Below are positions 1 to 9,527 of a stretch of DNA of 10,998 nucleotides, piece by piece; positions within the stretch are counted from its first letter, which is position 1, and each line of letters starts with the position of its first letter. The notes under the pieces were generated by a model, which did no database searches, was not told the origin of the DNA, and saw only the letters and a list, made by a program, of their open reading frames with translations. The stretch covers positions 202,970-213,967 of the forward strand of contig WELB01000065.1 in NCBI GenBank assembly GCA_009602725.1. The letters run 5' to 3'. Source of the DNA: Spirogloea muscicola (Eukaryota; Streptophyta; Zygnematophyceae; Spirogloeales; Spirogloeaceae). Position numbers and translations under genes: made by a program.

Positions 1-12
1 GCGGCGGCTGCT

Positions 13-51
<39 letters not shown>
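13..51. repeat. (GCG)13 trinucleotide repeat directly before the transporter ATG
   Basis: A pure run of about 13 GCG units ends exactly at the proposed ATG of the ABC transporter. Together with the two GCG and two GCT triplets at positions 1-12, the stretch is in frame with that ATG, has no stop, and would read as poly-alanine. It may be 5' UTR, or coding if the true start lies left of the window. Confidence 0.9.
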
Positions 52-52
<1 letters not shown>

Positions 53-3000
53 TGGCGTCGCCGGCCGTGCCGCAGTTCGGCGTCTACGACCCGTCGCTGT
101 CGGGCAGCGGGCTGACGGAGCGGGACTGGCGGGCGGAGGCGGCCGGCGACCCTGCGGCGGCGTTCGGCAGCTCGAGCCGCACGTCGCGCTCCGACGCCGG
201 CGCCGAGACCGACGAGCAGGCGCTCATCTACGCCGCGCTCGAGCGCCTGCCGACGTACGAGCGCCGCTACGCCGCGCTCCTCCCCGACGGCGACGGCGCC
301 GCCGCCGGCGGCGATGGCGATGAGGCCGCTGCCGACGGCAAGTCCGCTGGCAAGCCCGCCCAGGTGGGTGACCCTCGATGCTCGCCGCCGCCGCCGCCGC
401 CGCCGCCGCCTCCGCCGCCGCCGCCGCCGGCGTGGGCTTGCCAATCGCAGCTGCGGCCTGCGGTTCTGGTCGGTCTTCGTTGCAGCTCCTTGCTCCAACT
501 TTGCGGCCGCCGCCGCCAGACCTTGGCCCGATTGCCTGATGGCTGACGCTGATGCACGAGCTATCGGCGCCTCTCGCCGTCGCCGCCGCCGCCGCCGTCT
601 CCGCAGAAGAACTTTCGGCAGGTGGACATGCGCACGCTCAAGCCCAAGGAGCGCATGGCGCTCGTGGAGCAGGCCCTGCAGGCAAGCCCACTGGCACCAC
701 CGCTCTCGTCCCCACCAGTCCAGCTACTGCTGGGGGCACTGCCGCAGCCAGTGCCGCATCTGTGACCTCTATTGCCAGACAGCCCACCTGCCGATGCGCA
801 GCGCCGCCCGGCGCCGAACAGCTTCTCACTGAGTGCCGCGCTTTGTGTCATCGTGTCGACAGACCAAGGAGCAGGACAATGAGAAGCTGCTCATGCGCCT
901 GCGCGACCGCATCAACAAGTGAGCAGTCTGCTCCGCTGCCGTCACTGCCGCCGCCGCCTGGCCTGCCTGCACGTGCCTGATCTGCGGCAATGTCCTGAGC
1001 CATGTCGAGCGGTAGGCGCTCGATGTGGCGCTGCAGACCGCTCAGCTCAGCGCTTGATCTGACGCAGTGCTCTGCCCTCCGCCTTGCGCGGCCTCCTCAT
1101 CGCAGGGTCGGCATTCAGCTGCCAACGGTGGAGGTCCGCTTCCAGGACCTCAAGATCGATGCCGACATCTACGTCGGCAACCGCGCTCTGCCAACGCTCA
1201 TCAACTACCCCCGCAACATCTTCGAGGTGAGCCCAAGCCGGAGCCACCGACGCGCCTTGCGTTTTTTCGGCCGGCGTTTAGCGCATTGCCAAAGCTATCA
1301 CGAGAGCCGCCCGTGCAGCTGCTCAGAGTGCTCCTTGCCGACGGCACAATGCCCCTCGATGCAGGACCTGCTGGGCGCGATGCACCTGCTTCCGAGTCGC
1401 AAGAAGCCGTTCCCGATTCTGCACTCACTCAGCGGCATCCTCAAGCCCGGCAGGTGAGCACACTGCTGCAATTTGTATCCAGAAAGAGCAATCATAGGTT
1501 GCAATTACTTCACTCTGACTGTATGTTGCTAAGAGTATAGTGAGGAGCTGATGAATAGCGCATGCAAATACACTTTCGATGCAGAATGACATTGCTTCTG
1601 GGGCCGCCAGGCGCCGGCAAGACCACGCTCATGCTCGCCCTTGCTGGCAAGCTCAGCCAAGACCTGCGGGTGGGCACTGACATCGCCATTCCAGTGACCT
1701 CTAAACTACATAGCCCGTGCATCACAGAAGGGCAGTGTCAGGCTATACTAATGTATGAGCACATTAGAGACGCCCCATGGTGTGTGTCTCTTGCAAACGC
1801 TCTGTCGGGAGCTCTGTCTGACAGCAAACAATCTCTGCCGCAGAAAACTGGCCGCATCACGTATAATGGTCACGATCTTACCGAGTTCATCCCGCAGCGG
1901 ACGGCTGCGTACATCAGCCAGAACGACGTCCACATTGGCACGTTGACTGTGCGCGAGACGCTTGACTTCTCTGCCCGCGTCCAGGGCGCCAAGTATCGGT
2001 CTGGTGAGCTTCCCAAGCCCACACTGGCGTCCTCCTCGCTGCCTCGCACTTGCGCGTGAGGCCTTGATGCTTGTACGCTGCCCCAAGTGGCATTCTTGAT
2101 GGACATTGCGCTGCTGCGGCTGCAATGGGTTGTATGGCAGACTTGATTGAGGAGGTTATGAAGCGCGAGAAAGGGATGGACATCCACCCTGAGCCAGACC
2201 TGGACGCTGTCATGAAGGTGCGGGACAAGATTCAGCAGGACCGCTGTAGCCGCCGAGCTGCATCGCGTGCTCCTTCTTAGCCTTCGATCTTGCACAATGT
2301 CTTGACAATATTTAGATGCATGCAGGGCTTATAATACTTCACGAATTTGTCAGTCCTGCACTTCCTGTTGCGTGGTCACTTGGTGGTTCACGTCCTTCAT
2401 GATGCCGCGCCTGACCAGCCTTGATTGTGCCTGGCGGCCAGGGCATTGCCTTGAGCTCTGGCGATAGTGGAGCTCTTATCACGGACTACATCATGAAAAT
2501 TCTCGGGCTGGACATTTGCGCCGACACGCTCGTCGGCAATGAGATGATCAGAGGCATCTCGGGCGGCCAGAAGAAGCGCGTCACCACAGGCAAGGGACCA
2601 GAAGAAGCAATGTTCGATGAATACTTCCTCATACACAAACGAAACATGCACAGCTCTTATGGCAGAGTTGCAATATCCTGTCATATGTGAAGAGAGTGGG
2701 GCTTCCTAAGTACACTTTGACAGTGGAGAGAAGAGAGTGGGGCTTCCTAAGTACACTGTGACATTGGAGAGCTGGCGGTGTGTCGGCCGTGCGTATTGAC
2801 GACTTGTTCCTGCTCGTGAGCATGGCACAGGCGAGATGGTGGTGGGGCCTAAGCGCACGATTTTCATGGACGAGATCTCCACGGGGCTTGACTCCTCGAC
2901 GACGTACGCAATCGTGCGCTGCATGCGCAACTTCACCCACATCCTGCAGGGCACCATCCTCATGGCGCTGCTGCAGCCTGCGCCGGAGACGTACAACCTC

Positions 3001-6000
3001 TTCGACGACATCCTGCTGCTGTCGGAGGGGCAGATTGTGTACCATGGCCCCAAGGACGGCGTTGAGGACTTCCTCCTGACGCTGGGCTTCAAGTGTCCCG
3101 AGCGCAAGGGCATTGCTGACTTCCTCCAAGAGGTTGGCAATCAGCACCTGGCCCCACTCTCGCCTTCGGTCGGCAACAGGTCACTGATCTGCCTGTCATC
3201 AGCTATTGAGGAGACCCTGGTGTGTAGCATGGCTGACATTCTGGCAGGCAGAAGCAGTTGCTGTAAGGGGAAAAGCTTGTGAAGCCTGCGAATGAGGCGC
3301 ACAGGTTGACACCTACGTCATTCTCTTGCTTCATGCAGGTCACGTCAAGCAAGGACCAGGAGCAGTACTGGGCGGACAAGAGCCAGCCATACAGCTATGT
3401 GCCAGTGGACACCATGGCACGTGCATTCGCTGACTATGAGCCAGGGCGAGTGTTGCGCGAGGAGCTCAGGCAGCCATTTGACAAGCAACTGAGCCACCCG
3501 GCAGCACTCGTGCACGAGCGCTATGGACTCAAGCGCAAGGAGCTGTTCCTTGCTTTGTTTGCCCGAGAGTGGACGCTGATGAAGCGTGATGCATTCCTCT
3601 ACATCTTCAAAACTGCTCAAGTGGGTTACTTGCCCTGAGTCAAGGTTTAGGATCTGCGTTTGCACAAATGCCAGCTAGGCGTAGCCACATTCACAGCTAT
3701 CTGTGCACTACTTACTTTTGGGGTTTACGGGTCAGGGCTCAGGGTTTAGAGTGTGATGTAGTCAGAAGCTCAATCTCTGCAAAGCACTTGCAGCAAGCTG
3801 CCTAACCCTGCATTCTCTGGTGCTGCAGGTGGCATTCGTGGCATTCATCACCATGACAGTGTTCTTCCGCACCCGCCTGAACACAAACTCACTGAACGAC
3901 GGAAATCTGTATCTGGGTGCACTTTTCTTTGCACTCGTGCACATGATGTTCAACGGCTTCGCCGAAATCTCCATCACAGTGCAGCGCCTGCCCATGTTCA
4001 TCAAGCAGCGCAATGACCTCTTCTTCCCAGCGTGGGCCTTTGTCTTCCCCACCTGGGTTCTGCGCCTACCATATTCGATCGTGGAGGCCATCATCTGGAC
4101 CTGCATGACATACTACGTCATTGGCTTTGCCCCAAATCCTGGAAGGTACCCATTTTCTATATCCTGTTCACCACCTCAAGCCGTCCCTTCCGATCATTGC
4201 CTCATTGATCAACGTGGTTTCATTTCCTTGCCATTGCTCTCATCTGGTCTGACTGCCAGTAGAGCACCCAGACGTGTTTGGAGCAGAGTGATCACATCGT
4301 GAGTGTGGTCACATCTGAGCAGTCATCAGAAGTATTTTGGACGGAACGTGCAAATATTGGGCTGTAGAAGCAATTTCAGAGTGACTCATTTGTGCAGCAC
4401 GCCTTGCAAAAATCGTGCAGGTTCTTCCGGCACATGCTGATCATGTTTGGCATCCACCAAATGGCCCTGGGGCTGTTCCGTGGCATTGGAGCCCTGGGCC
4501 GCTCTATGGTCATGGCCAACACCTTCGGCTCTTTCGCTCTCATCTTCGTCTTCTTGCTGGGAGGCTTCATCATTGCTAAGCGTAAGACCTCCTGCTTCCT
4601 GCCTATACTGCTGCTACTTCAATTCTCTTGATTGAAAGTTAGCTTACAGTATTGCACAAGTCCATCGACCTTCAGAGCCCACTATTGTTGCACCATGCGG
4701 AACTTGATGGAGCAGGCGAGCTGTCAGGCCCTTTGGATTGACAAGCTGCTTGTCTTCTACTCTGCCCAGCAAACATCCATCCATGGGTGGTTTGGGGGTA
4801 CTGGATCTCCCCTCTTACATATGGGCAGAACGCCATTGCTGTGAATGAGTTCCTCGCGAAGCGCTGGAACAAGGTACTGTGCCAGGCATTGCTTGTGTGT
4901 GCATGGTACATGAGCGTTGTGGGTAACTTCGCAAGCATTGTCATTAGACTGATGGATTATTTAAGTGGAGAGTTGATGGCAACATCTGGAGTGAAAGTGC
5001 TGCTGTACATGTGCTGCCACGTGCATAGGTTGTGGACAACAGCGGGCAGACGCTGGGGCACGAGATTCTCCACAATCGAGGCCTCCACACAGCAGACTGG
5101 TGGTTCTGGGTTGGCTTTGTTGTCCTCCTGGCATACAGTGTCATCTTCAACCTCGCCGTCGTCTTGGCTTTGGCGTACTTGGGCCGTAAGCACATCTGCA
5201 AGCCGCCCGCTGTTGGCTGTGCCCTGAAGAAGATGGTGCAGAATGCTTGCCACAGCTCAGTCTGATGGCGGTCTCCGCAGATCTCTTACAACCTGGTTGA
5301 GTTCTGAGTTTGCCTCGTTGGCCCATGGTGCAGCATTGGGCAAGCAGCAGGCGACCATCTCCGAGGAGGCGATGGCCGAGAAGCATGCCAACCGGACAGG
5401 AGAGGCGTTGTTGCCCAAAGGCACTGGCAGCTCCCGATCGATGTCTGCTGCCAAGGCGCGGTCGAGCCGCTTGCAGAGTGGCCGCGCGACAAGCCTCATC
5501 ACTGACTCGGGAAGCCCCACGCAAAGCAGTGAGCCCCCAATTCATCTTTCTATAAATTCCTGTGTGCCATGGAGAGGGTCATTGGTGACCCATTCTTATC
5601 CGATGTCTACCAATCTGGGTGATCTTGTGATAATGAGGTCTGTCGGTGTGAGCTTCCTTGCAGATGGACAAATGGAGATGAGCAGGACCAACGGGGCAGC
5701 TGATGGGGCTCTGGACAGGGAGGTGTCCCAGGCCAGGAGCGTGGAGGAGGGAACTGCGGGCCCACAGAAGGGCATGATCCTGCCCTTCACGCCGCTGGCG
5801 CTCACCTTCCACCACGTCAAGTACTTTGTGGACATGCCAGCGGTCAGCCTCACCAACTACAATTGCATAATCTGTCCAGCTTGCCTTGCGTAGACGGCAT
5901 TATGAGATGCTAATTGACAGTAACCATGGTAATAATCAAAGAGGTCCTCTGTTGAAAGTGATAACTGATTGTGGTTACTTCCATGCTTAATGGCTGCGGG

Positions 6001-8913
6001 GATTGCAGGCGATGAAGGAGGCAGGCAATACGGAGAGCAGGCTGCAGCTGCTGAACGACATCTCGGGGGCGTTCCGACCCGGTGTGCTGACCGCGCTGGT
6101 CGGCGTGTCGGGAGCCGGGAAGACGACGCTCATGGACGTGCTGGCGGGGCGCAAGACCGGCGGCTACATCGAGGGCGACATCCGCGTGTCGGGGTACCCC
6201 AAGGAGCAAGCCACATTCGCACGAGTCGCTGGTTACTGCGAGCAGAACGACATCCACTCGCCGCAGGTCACAGTGCACGAGTCGTTGCAGTACTCGGCGC
6301 TCCTGCGCCTCGCACCCGACGTCGACAAGGACACGCGAGAGGTACAGCCCACCAGTACATCTTCCATAATTACAAAAACATTGCACCTGGTTGTCTTACT
6401 CCATATCTTGCAATCTGGCCTCCTTTTCATTACATGCGCACGCCTGACATCCCACCCAAGTCGATCTAGCTAGAGTCTGGCTAGAGTAGCTGTCGACCAT
6501 ACTCCCTGACAGTAGCTTGGTAAGATGGGCATGCGCAGCAATTCGTGGAGGAGGTGATGGACTTGGTGGAGCTGACATCGCTGCGGGGCTCCCTAGTTGG
6601 GCTGCCCGGTGTGACGGGCCTGTCGACAGAGCAGCGCAAGCGGCTCACGATCGCCGTGGAGCTGGTGGCCAACCCGTCCATCATATTCATGGACGAGCCC
6701 ACATCCGGCTTGGACGCGCGAGCTGCTGCGATCGTCATGCGGACAGTGCGGAACACCGTGGACACGGGCCGCACCGTGGTGTGCACCATCCACCAGCCGT
6801 CCATCGACATCTTCGAGGCCTTTGACGAGCTGCTGCTGCTCAAGCGGGGAGGCACGACCACATATGCTGGCCCACTTGGCAAGCATTCCAGTATCCTTGT
6901 TGACTACTTCCAGGTGAGTCTCCAGGCCATTGGCAAGTGTGCTATTTCCAAATTGGACGTTCAATCTGCAATACACTATTGGCTGGTACTTTCTTGTGAT
7001 GTTTGCCTGAAGTTTGTGATCAGGCCATAGATCCAGGCCATTGGCAAGTGTGCTATTTCCGAATTGGACTTTCAATCTGAAATACACTATCGGCTGGTAC
7101 TTTCTGCTGATGTTTGCCTCAAGTTTGTGATCAGGCCATTGAAGGTGTTCCCCGCATCGAGGACGGATACAACCCTGCGACGTGGATGCTTGATATCAGC
7201 ACGCCGGCTGCAGAGGCCAGGATTGGCCAGGACTTCACCGATATCTATAAGAACTCAGAATTGTCCAAGTGAGTCCAAGCGAACGGCACGGTTATCCAAT
7301 GAATGATTAAGTCGCTTCAACGTGTTCAAGTTCATCCCCTCACATGCAGGCGCAAGACAGCAAGCTGACTTGTGGCAGAGTCGTCTCTCCTTGCAGGCAG
7401 AACGAGAGGATGATTGAGGAGCTAAGTGTCCCGCCCGAGGGCTTCCAGAAGCTTTCATTTCCGTCAGTGTATGCGCAGGGCTTCCTAGGACAGTGCCATG
7501 CAACGTTGCTCAAGCAGCACTGGACCTACTGGCGGAGCCCCCATTACAATGCCGTCCGCTTCTTCTTCACACTTGTCGTTGCCCTCATCTTTGGGACCAT
7601 CTTCTGGGGCTTTGGATCTAAGAGGTACGTCTTACACAACCATGATCTCCTTGTGTGTGTGTGCACCTGCTCATTACATAAAGCAGAGCCCGAGTTTGGG
7701 CCTTGTCCATGCTTATCATCATCCTACTAACACTGCCCACTATTGTTCTGCCCCACCTTTTAGTTGGCAAATACACGTCGCATAACTTGTGGACTGTGGC
7801 GTTTCTCCAGGAGCCAGTACCAGGACGTTTTCAATGTCATGGGCGCGCTGTATGCAGCGGTCCTCTTCATGGGTGTCAACAACTCGTCAACAGTGCAGCC
7901 CATCATCGCGGTTGAGCGGACAGTGTACTACCGCGAGCGGGCTGCCGGCATGTACTCGCCAATGTCATATGCGATCGCACAGGGCCTCATCGAGATTCCT
8001 TACGTATTGGTCCAGGTAAACGATGTCAATATCCAAGGCCTTGAAGGTCACATCTTGCTATTCGGAACCAACTTTTAAATTGCATCACCGCATGGCGTTT
8101 CACACATCTCTTCTCTTACCTCCTTGGTGCTTCTGGCCAGCCGGATACTTCTCCTTTTCGGCCATGCTAAGCTCTTGGATCTCCATTTGCCGGTTGTTGC
8201 AGACTCTGATATACGCGCTGATCACCTATGCCATGATCCATTTCCAATGGACTTGGGCAAAGTTCTGGTGGTACACTTTGTTCATGTTCCTCACCTTCAT
8301 GTACTTCACATTCTATGGAATGATGGCTGTGGCGCTCACTCCAACTCAGCAACTTGCGGCTGTCGTCTCCTCTGCTTTCTACTCGATTTGGAATCTGTTC
8401 TCGGGCTTCCTCATCCCGGCCCCGGTAAGCCCACAACTCACGCTGCCTGATACATTGTGGGAGGCGCCTACCCACATGCCACATGTCCATGTGATCTGGT
8501 TATATGGTACTCTGCCGAGACATCTTCAAAGGGTCCTTCAGCTCTGCTATTGCGAGGACTTCAAGCAACTGGTATGGTAGTGTTGCCCAGCAGTGTCAGG
8601 TGAATGATGCAAATTGGCTTTGTGCTGCGGCTGGCGACAGAGCATTCCGGGATGGTGGATATGGTTCTACTGGATCTGCCCGATCGCGTGGACGCTGTAT
8701 GGCCTGATCGTGTCGCAGCTGGGTGATGTGCACGAGCCCTTCCACCAGCCCGACCAGACGCAGCCCATGACGGTGTCGCAGTTCGTCCACTCGCACTTCG
8801 ACTACAAGCACGATCTGGTCGGCGTTGCCGCCGTTGTCCTGCTCGGCTTTGTCTTCTGCTTCTGGATGGTGTTTGCGCTTGCAATCAAATACCTCAACTT
8901 CCAGAAGCGCTAG
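52..8913 (+). CDS. Full-size ABCG/PDR-type ABC transporter, 24 exons
   Basis: ATP-driven exporter of the pleiotropic drug resistance type, probably in the plasma membrane; the substrate cannot be told from sequence. Exons: 52-363, 607-681, 863-918, 1106-1226, 1365-1453, 1585-1669, 1844-2003, 2141-2217, 2442-2589, 2831-3132, 3339-3620, 3829-4145, 4421-4581, 4770-4873, 5029-5185, 5334-5528, 5664-5842, 6009-6341, 6539-6913, 7135-7268, 7397-7624, 7811-8015, 8203-8424, 8641-8913. They join in phase to 1529 residues, close to the usual 1400-1500. An N-terminal PDR region ([10 protein letters not shown], then [12 protein letters not shown]) precedes NBD1: Walker A GPPGAGKT (224-231), Q-loop ISQND, signature ISGGQ (364-368), Walker B IFMDE (385-389). 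TMD1 spans about 560-815. NBD2 has Walker A GVSGAGKT (972-979), degenerate signature LSTEQ (1079-1083), Walker B IIFMDE (1099-1104) and H-loop His1136. TMD2 spans about 1270-1525, and the protein ends LNFQKR, a usual PDR C-terminus. Boundaries were set by splice signals, phase and family motifs. Least certain are the start codon, the exon starting at 2442 (weak pyrimidine tract), the donor GTTGGC at 3133, and the two GC donors. No frameshift or internal stop is needed, so the gene looks intact. Family assignment is very secure; individual exon edges are inferred. Confidence 0.93.
384..429. repeat. (GCC/CCG)n repeat in transporter intron 1
   Basis: An almost uninterrupted GCC/CCG run with one TCC interruption near 411, about 20 bases after the GT donor at 364. 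The same intron carries a second, shorter GCC run near 580-596, just before the acceptor at 605-606. The intron (364-606) is removed in the proposed model, so the poly-proline reading of this run would not be in the protein. Confidence 0.85.
682..862 (+). other. Intron 2 of the transporter, GC-AG type
   Basis: Exon 2 (607-681) reads K-N-F-R-Q-V-D-M through A-L-V-E-Q-A-L-Q and is followed by CAG|GCAAGC, the consensus form of a GC donor. Exon 3 starts after AG at 861-862 with [10 protein letters not shown]. Together they give the PDR-type N-terminal stretch in a continuous frame. I see no GT donor that preserves both the frame and the family motif. Confidence 0.7.
2590..2830 (+). other. Intron 9 of the transporter, GC-AG type
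   Basis: The intron interrupts the invariant stretch between the NBD1 signature and Walker B. Exon 9 ends R-V-T-T plus one base G before CAG|GCAAGG, and exon 10 supplies GC-GAG-ATG after CACAG at 2826-2830, restoring [11 protein letters not shown]. Because this motif is nearly fixed in PDR proteins, the junction is well constrained and requires a GC donor. The intron also holds a 41-base tandem duplication. Confidence 0.8.
2689..2770. repeat. 41-base tandem duplication in intron 9
   Basis: Two adjacent copies, 2689-2729 and 2730-2770, share 39 of 41 bases by eye. Both begin GAAGAGAGTGGGGCTTCC. The differences are T/G and G/T in the second half. The copies lie wholly inside the intron and do not reach the acceptor at 2829-2830. 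Confidence 0.9.
6921..7142. repeat. 111-base tandem duplication spanning most of intron 19 and its acceptor
   Basis: Copy 1 is 6921-7031 and copy 2 is 7032-7142, with only about eight differences. Both start TCCAGGCCATTGGCAAG and end with GTGATCAGGCCAT. The end of copy 2 contains the working acceptor (AG at 7133-7134) and the first codons of exon 20. Copy 1 therefore carries a duplicate acceptor, AG at 7022-7023. The nine-base word CAGGCCATT or a near copy recurs at 6923, 7021, 7034 and 7132. Confidence 0.92.
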
Positions 8914-9100
8914 AGTGCATGTAGCCTGTGGTGTGGCTGTCAGTAGGTGTGGTGTGACTAGTGCAAGGTAGGTGCAAGGTAATAGATAATACGTCTGTTG
9001 TTACCACATAGTCGTAGGCCAGTTAGTGTTGATGCTCCCTTGGGGGTTGTTCTCTGGCCATCACTATTACGGCTTTGTGTTCCGCATGCGTGAATGCGAA

Positions 9101-9119
9101 GCATGTGCGCATGCGCACA
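9101..9119. other. Alternating purine-pyrimidine tract containing a 16-base perfect palindrome
   Basis: TGTGCGCATGCGCACA at 9104-9119 is its own reverse complement. Extended left to 9101 it forms 19 bases of strict purine/pyrimidine alternation. It lies about 190 bases after the transporter stop codon, in the convergent intergenic space. Confidence 0.8.
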
Positions 9120-9222
9120 GACACTGTATGATGTATAATAAGTAACATCTTGCTTCTGTTTAAATACGAGTGGCACTGTTGTGAATTGCGTAATCTAACC
9201 ATCAATGCAAGAGAGCACTGAA

Positions 9223-9227
9223 TGTAA
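9223..9227 (+). terminator. Candidate TGTAA polyadenylation signal of the transporter
   Basis: TGTAA is the usual poly(A) signal of green algae. This copy lies about 310 bases after the transporter stop codon, a normal 3' UTR length, with cleavage expected some 10-20 bases further on. The motif is short and could occur by chance. Confidence 0.45.
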
Positions 9228-9527
9228 GCACAGCACTATTGACAAACTCGTGACCGTGTAGCTGACACACATATTTGCAAAGAATTTTGTGATTGATGCC
9301 AAGTAACACATCTCCATTTCATAATTTGGCACAAATATAAAGCTTGACCTGGTAGTCAATGTTACCCATCCGACCCTATTAAAGGCAGTGATGGGAGGAG
9401 ATGCACTATATCTGTTGATATTGTGAGCTTGGAAAACCTAGAGGACGAAGGCAATAGGTGAAATTGAGAAGCTAGGCACATGAATAAGGGCCTCCAATAA
9501 CAAGTGAGACGCACGGCAGTCAGGCAG

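Larger units (their letters stand above)
8914..9527. other. Convergent intergenic region with the probable 3' UTRs of both genes
   Basis: No coding exon is recognisable here. The composition is more AT-rich than the exons. It lies between the stop codon of the transporter (8911-8913, +) and that of the prolyl 4-hydroxylase (9528-9530, -), so both 3' UTRs must share this 614-base space. A small direct repeat of GTGCAAGGTA occurs at 8961-8970 and 8972-8981. I saw no TGTAA or AATAAA on the minus strand that would mark the end of the hydroxylase transcript. Confidence 0.75.

Noticed and set aside
267-557. Minus-strand open frame with a poly-glycine tract
   Set aside because: It is the antisense reading of exon 1 and the CCG repeat in intron 1. 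It has no recognisable domain, and simple GC-rich repeats lack stops in several frames.
2629-3147. Overlapping minus-strand open frames opposite exon 10
   Set aside because: The plus strand here encodes the conserved NBD1 Walker B region. The minus-strand frames are antisense shadows of a GC-rich coding exon.
3717-3752. Interstitial telomere-like sequence (GGGTTTACGGG...AGGGTTTAG) in intron 11, and a single AAACCCTAAAA at 10085-10095
   Set aside because: The units are degenerate and not in a regular array, and the second is a single copy. This is too little to call telomeric DNA or a working telo-box, as both lie inside introns.
5186-5333. Possible read-through of exon 15 into intron 15
   Set aside because: Read-through replaces the conserved L-G-P-L-G-K linker joined by GT 5186 and AG 5333 and soon meets a stop, so the intron is real.
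7024-7306. Open frame crossing the second copy of the intron 19 repeat into exon 20
   Set aside because: It reads exon 20 in the wrong frame. The family sequence G-Y-N-P-A-T-W-M-L appears only in the frame starting at 7135.
8914-9527. A further gene, tRNA or mobile element in the convergent spacer
   Set aside because: There is no long conserved frame, no cloverleaf seen by eye, and no terminal inverted repeats or target-site duplications. Only short repeats and the palindrome are present.
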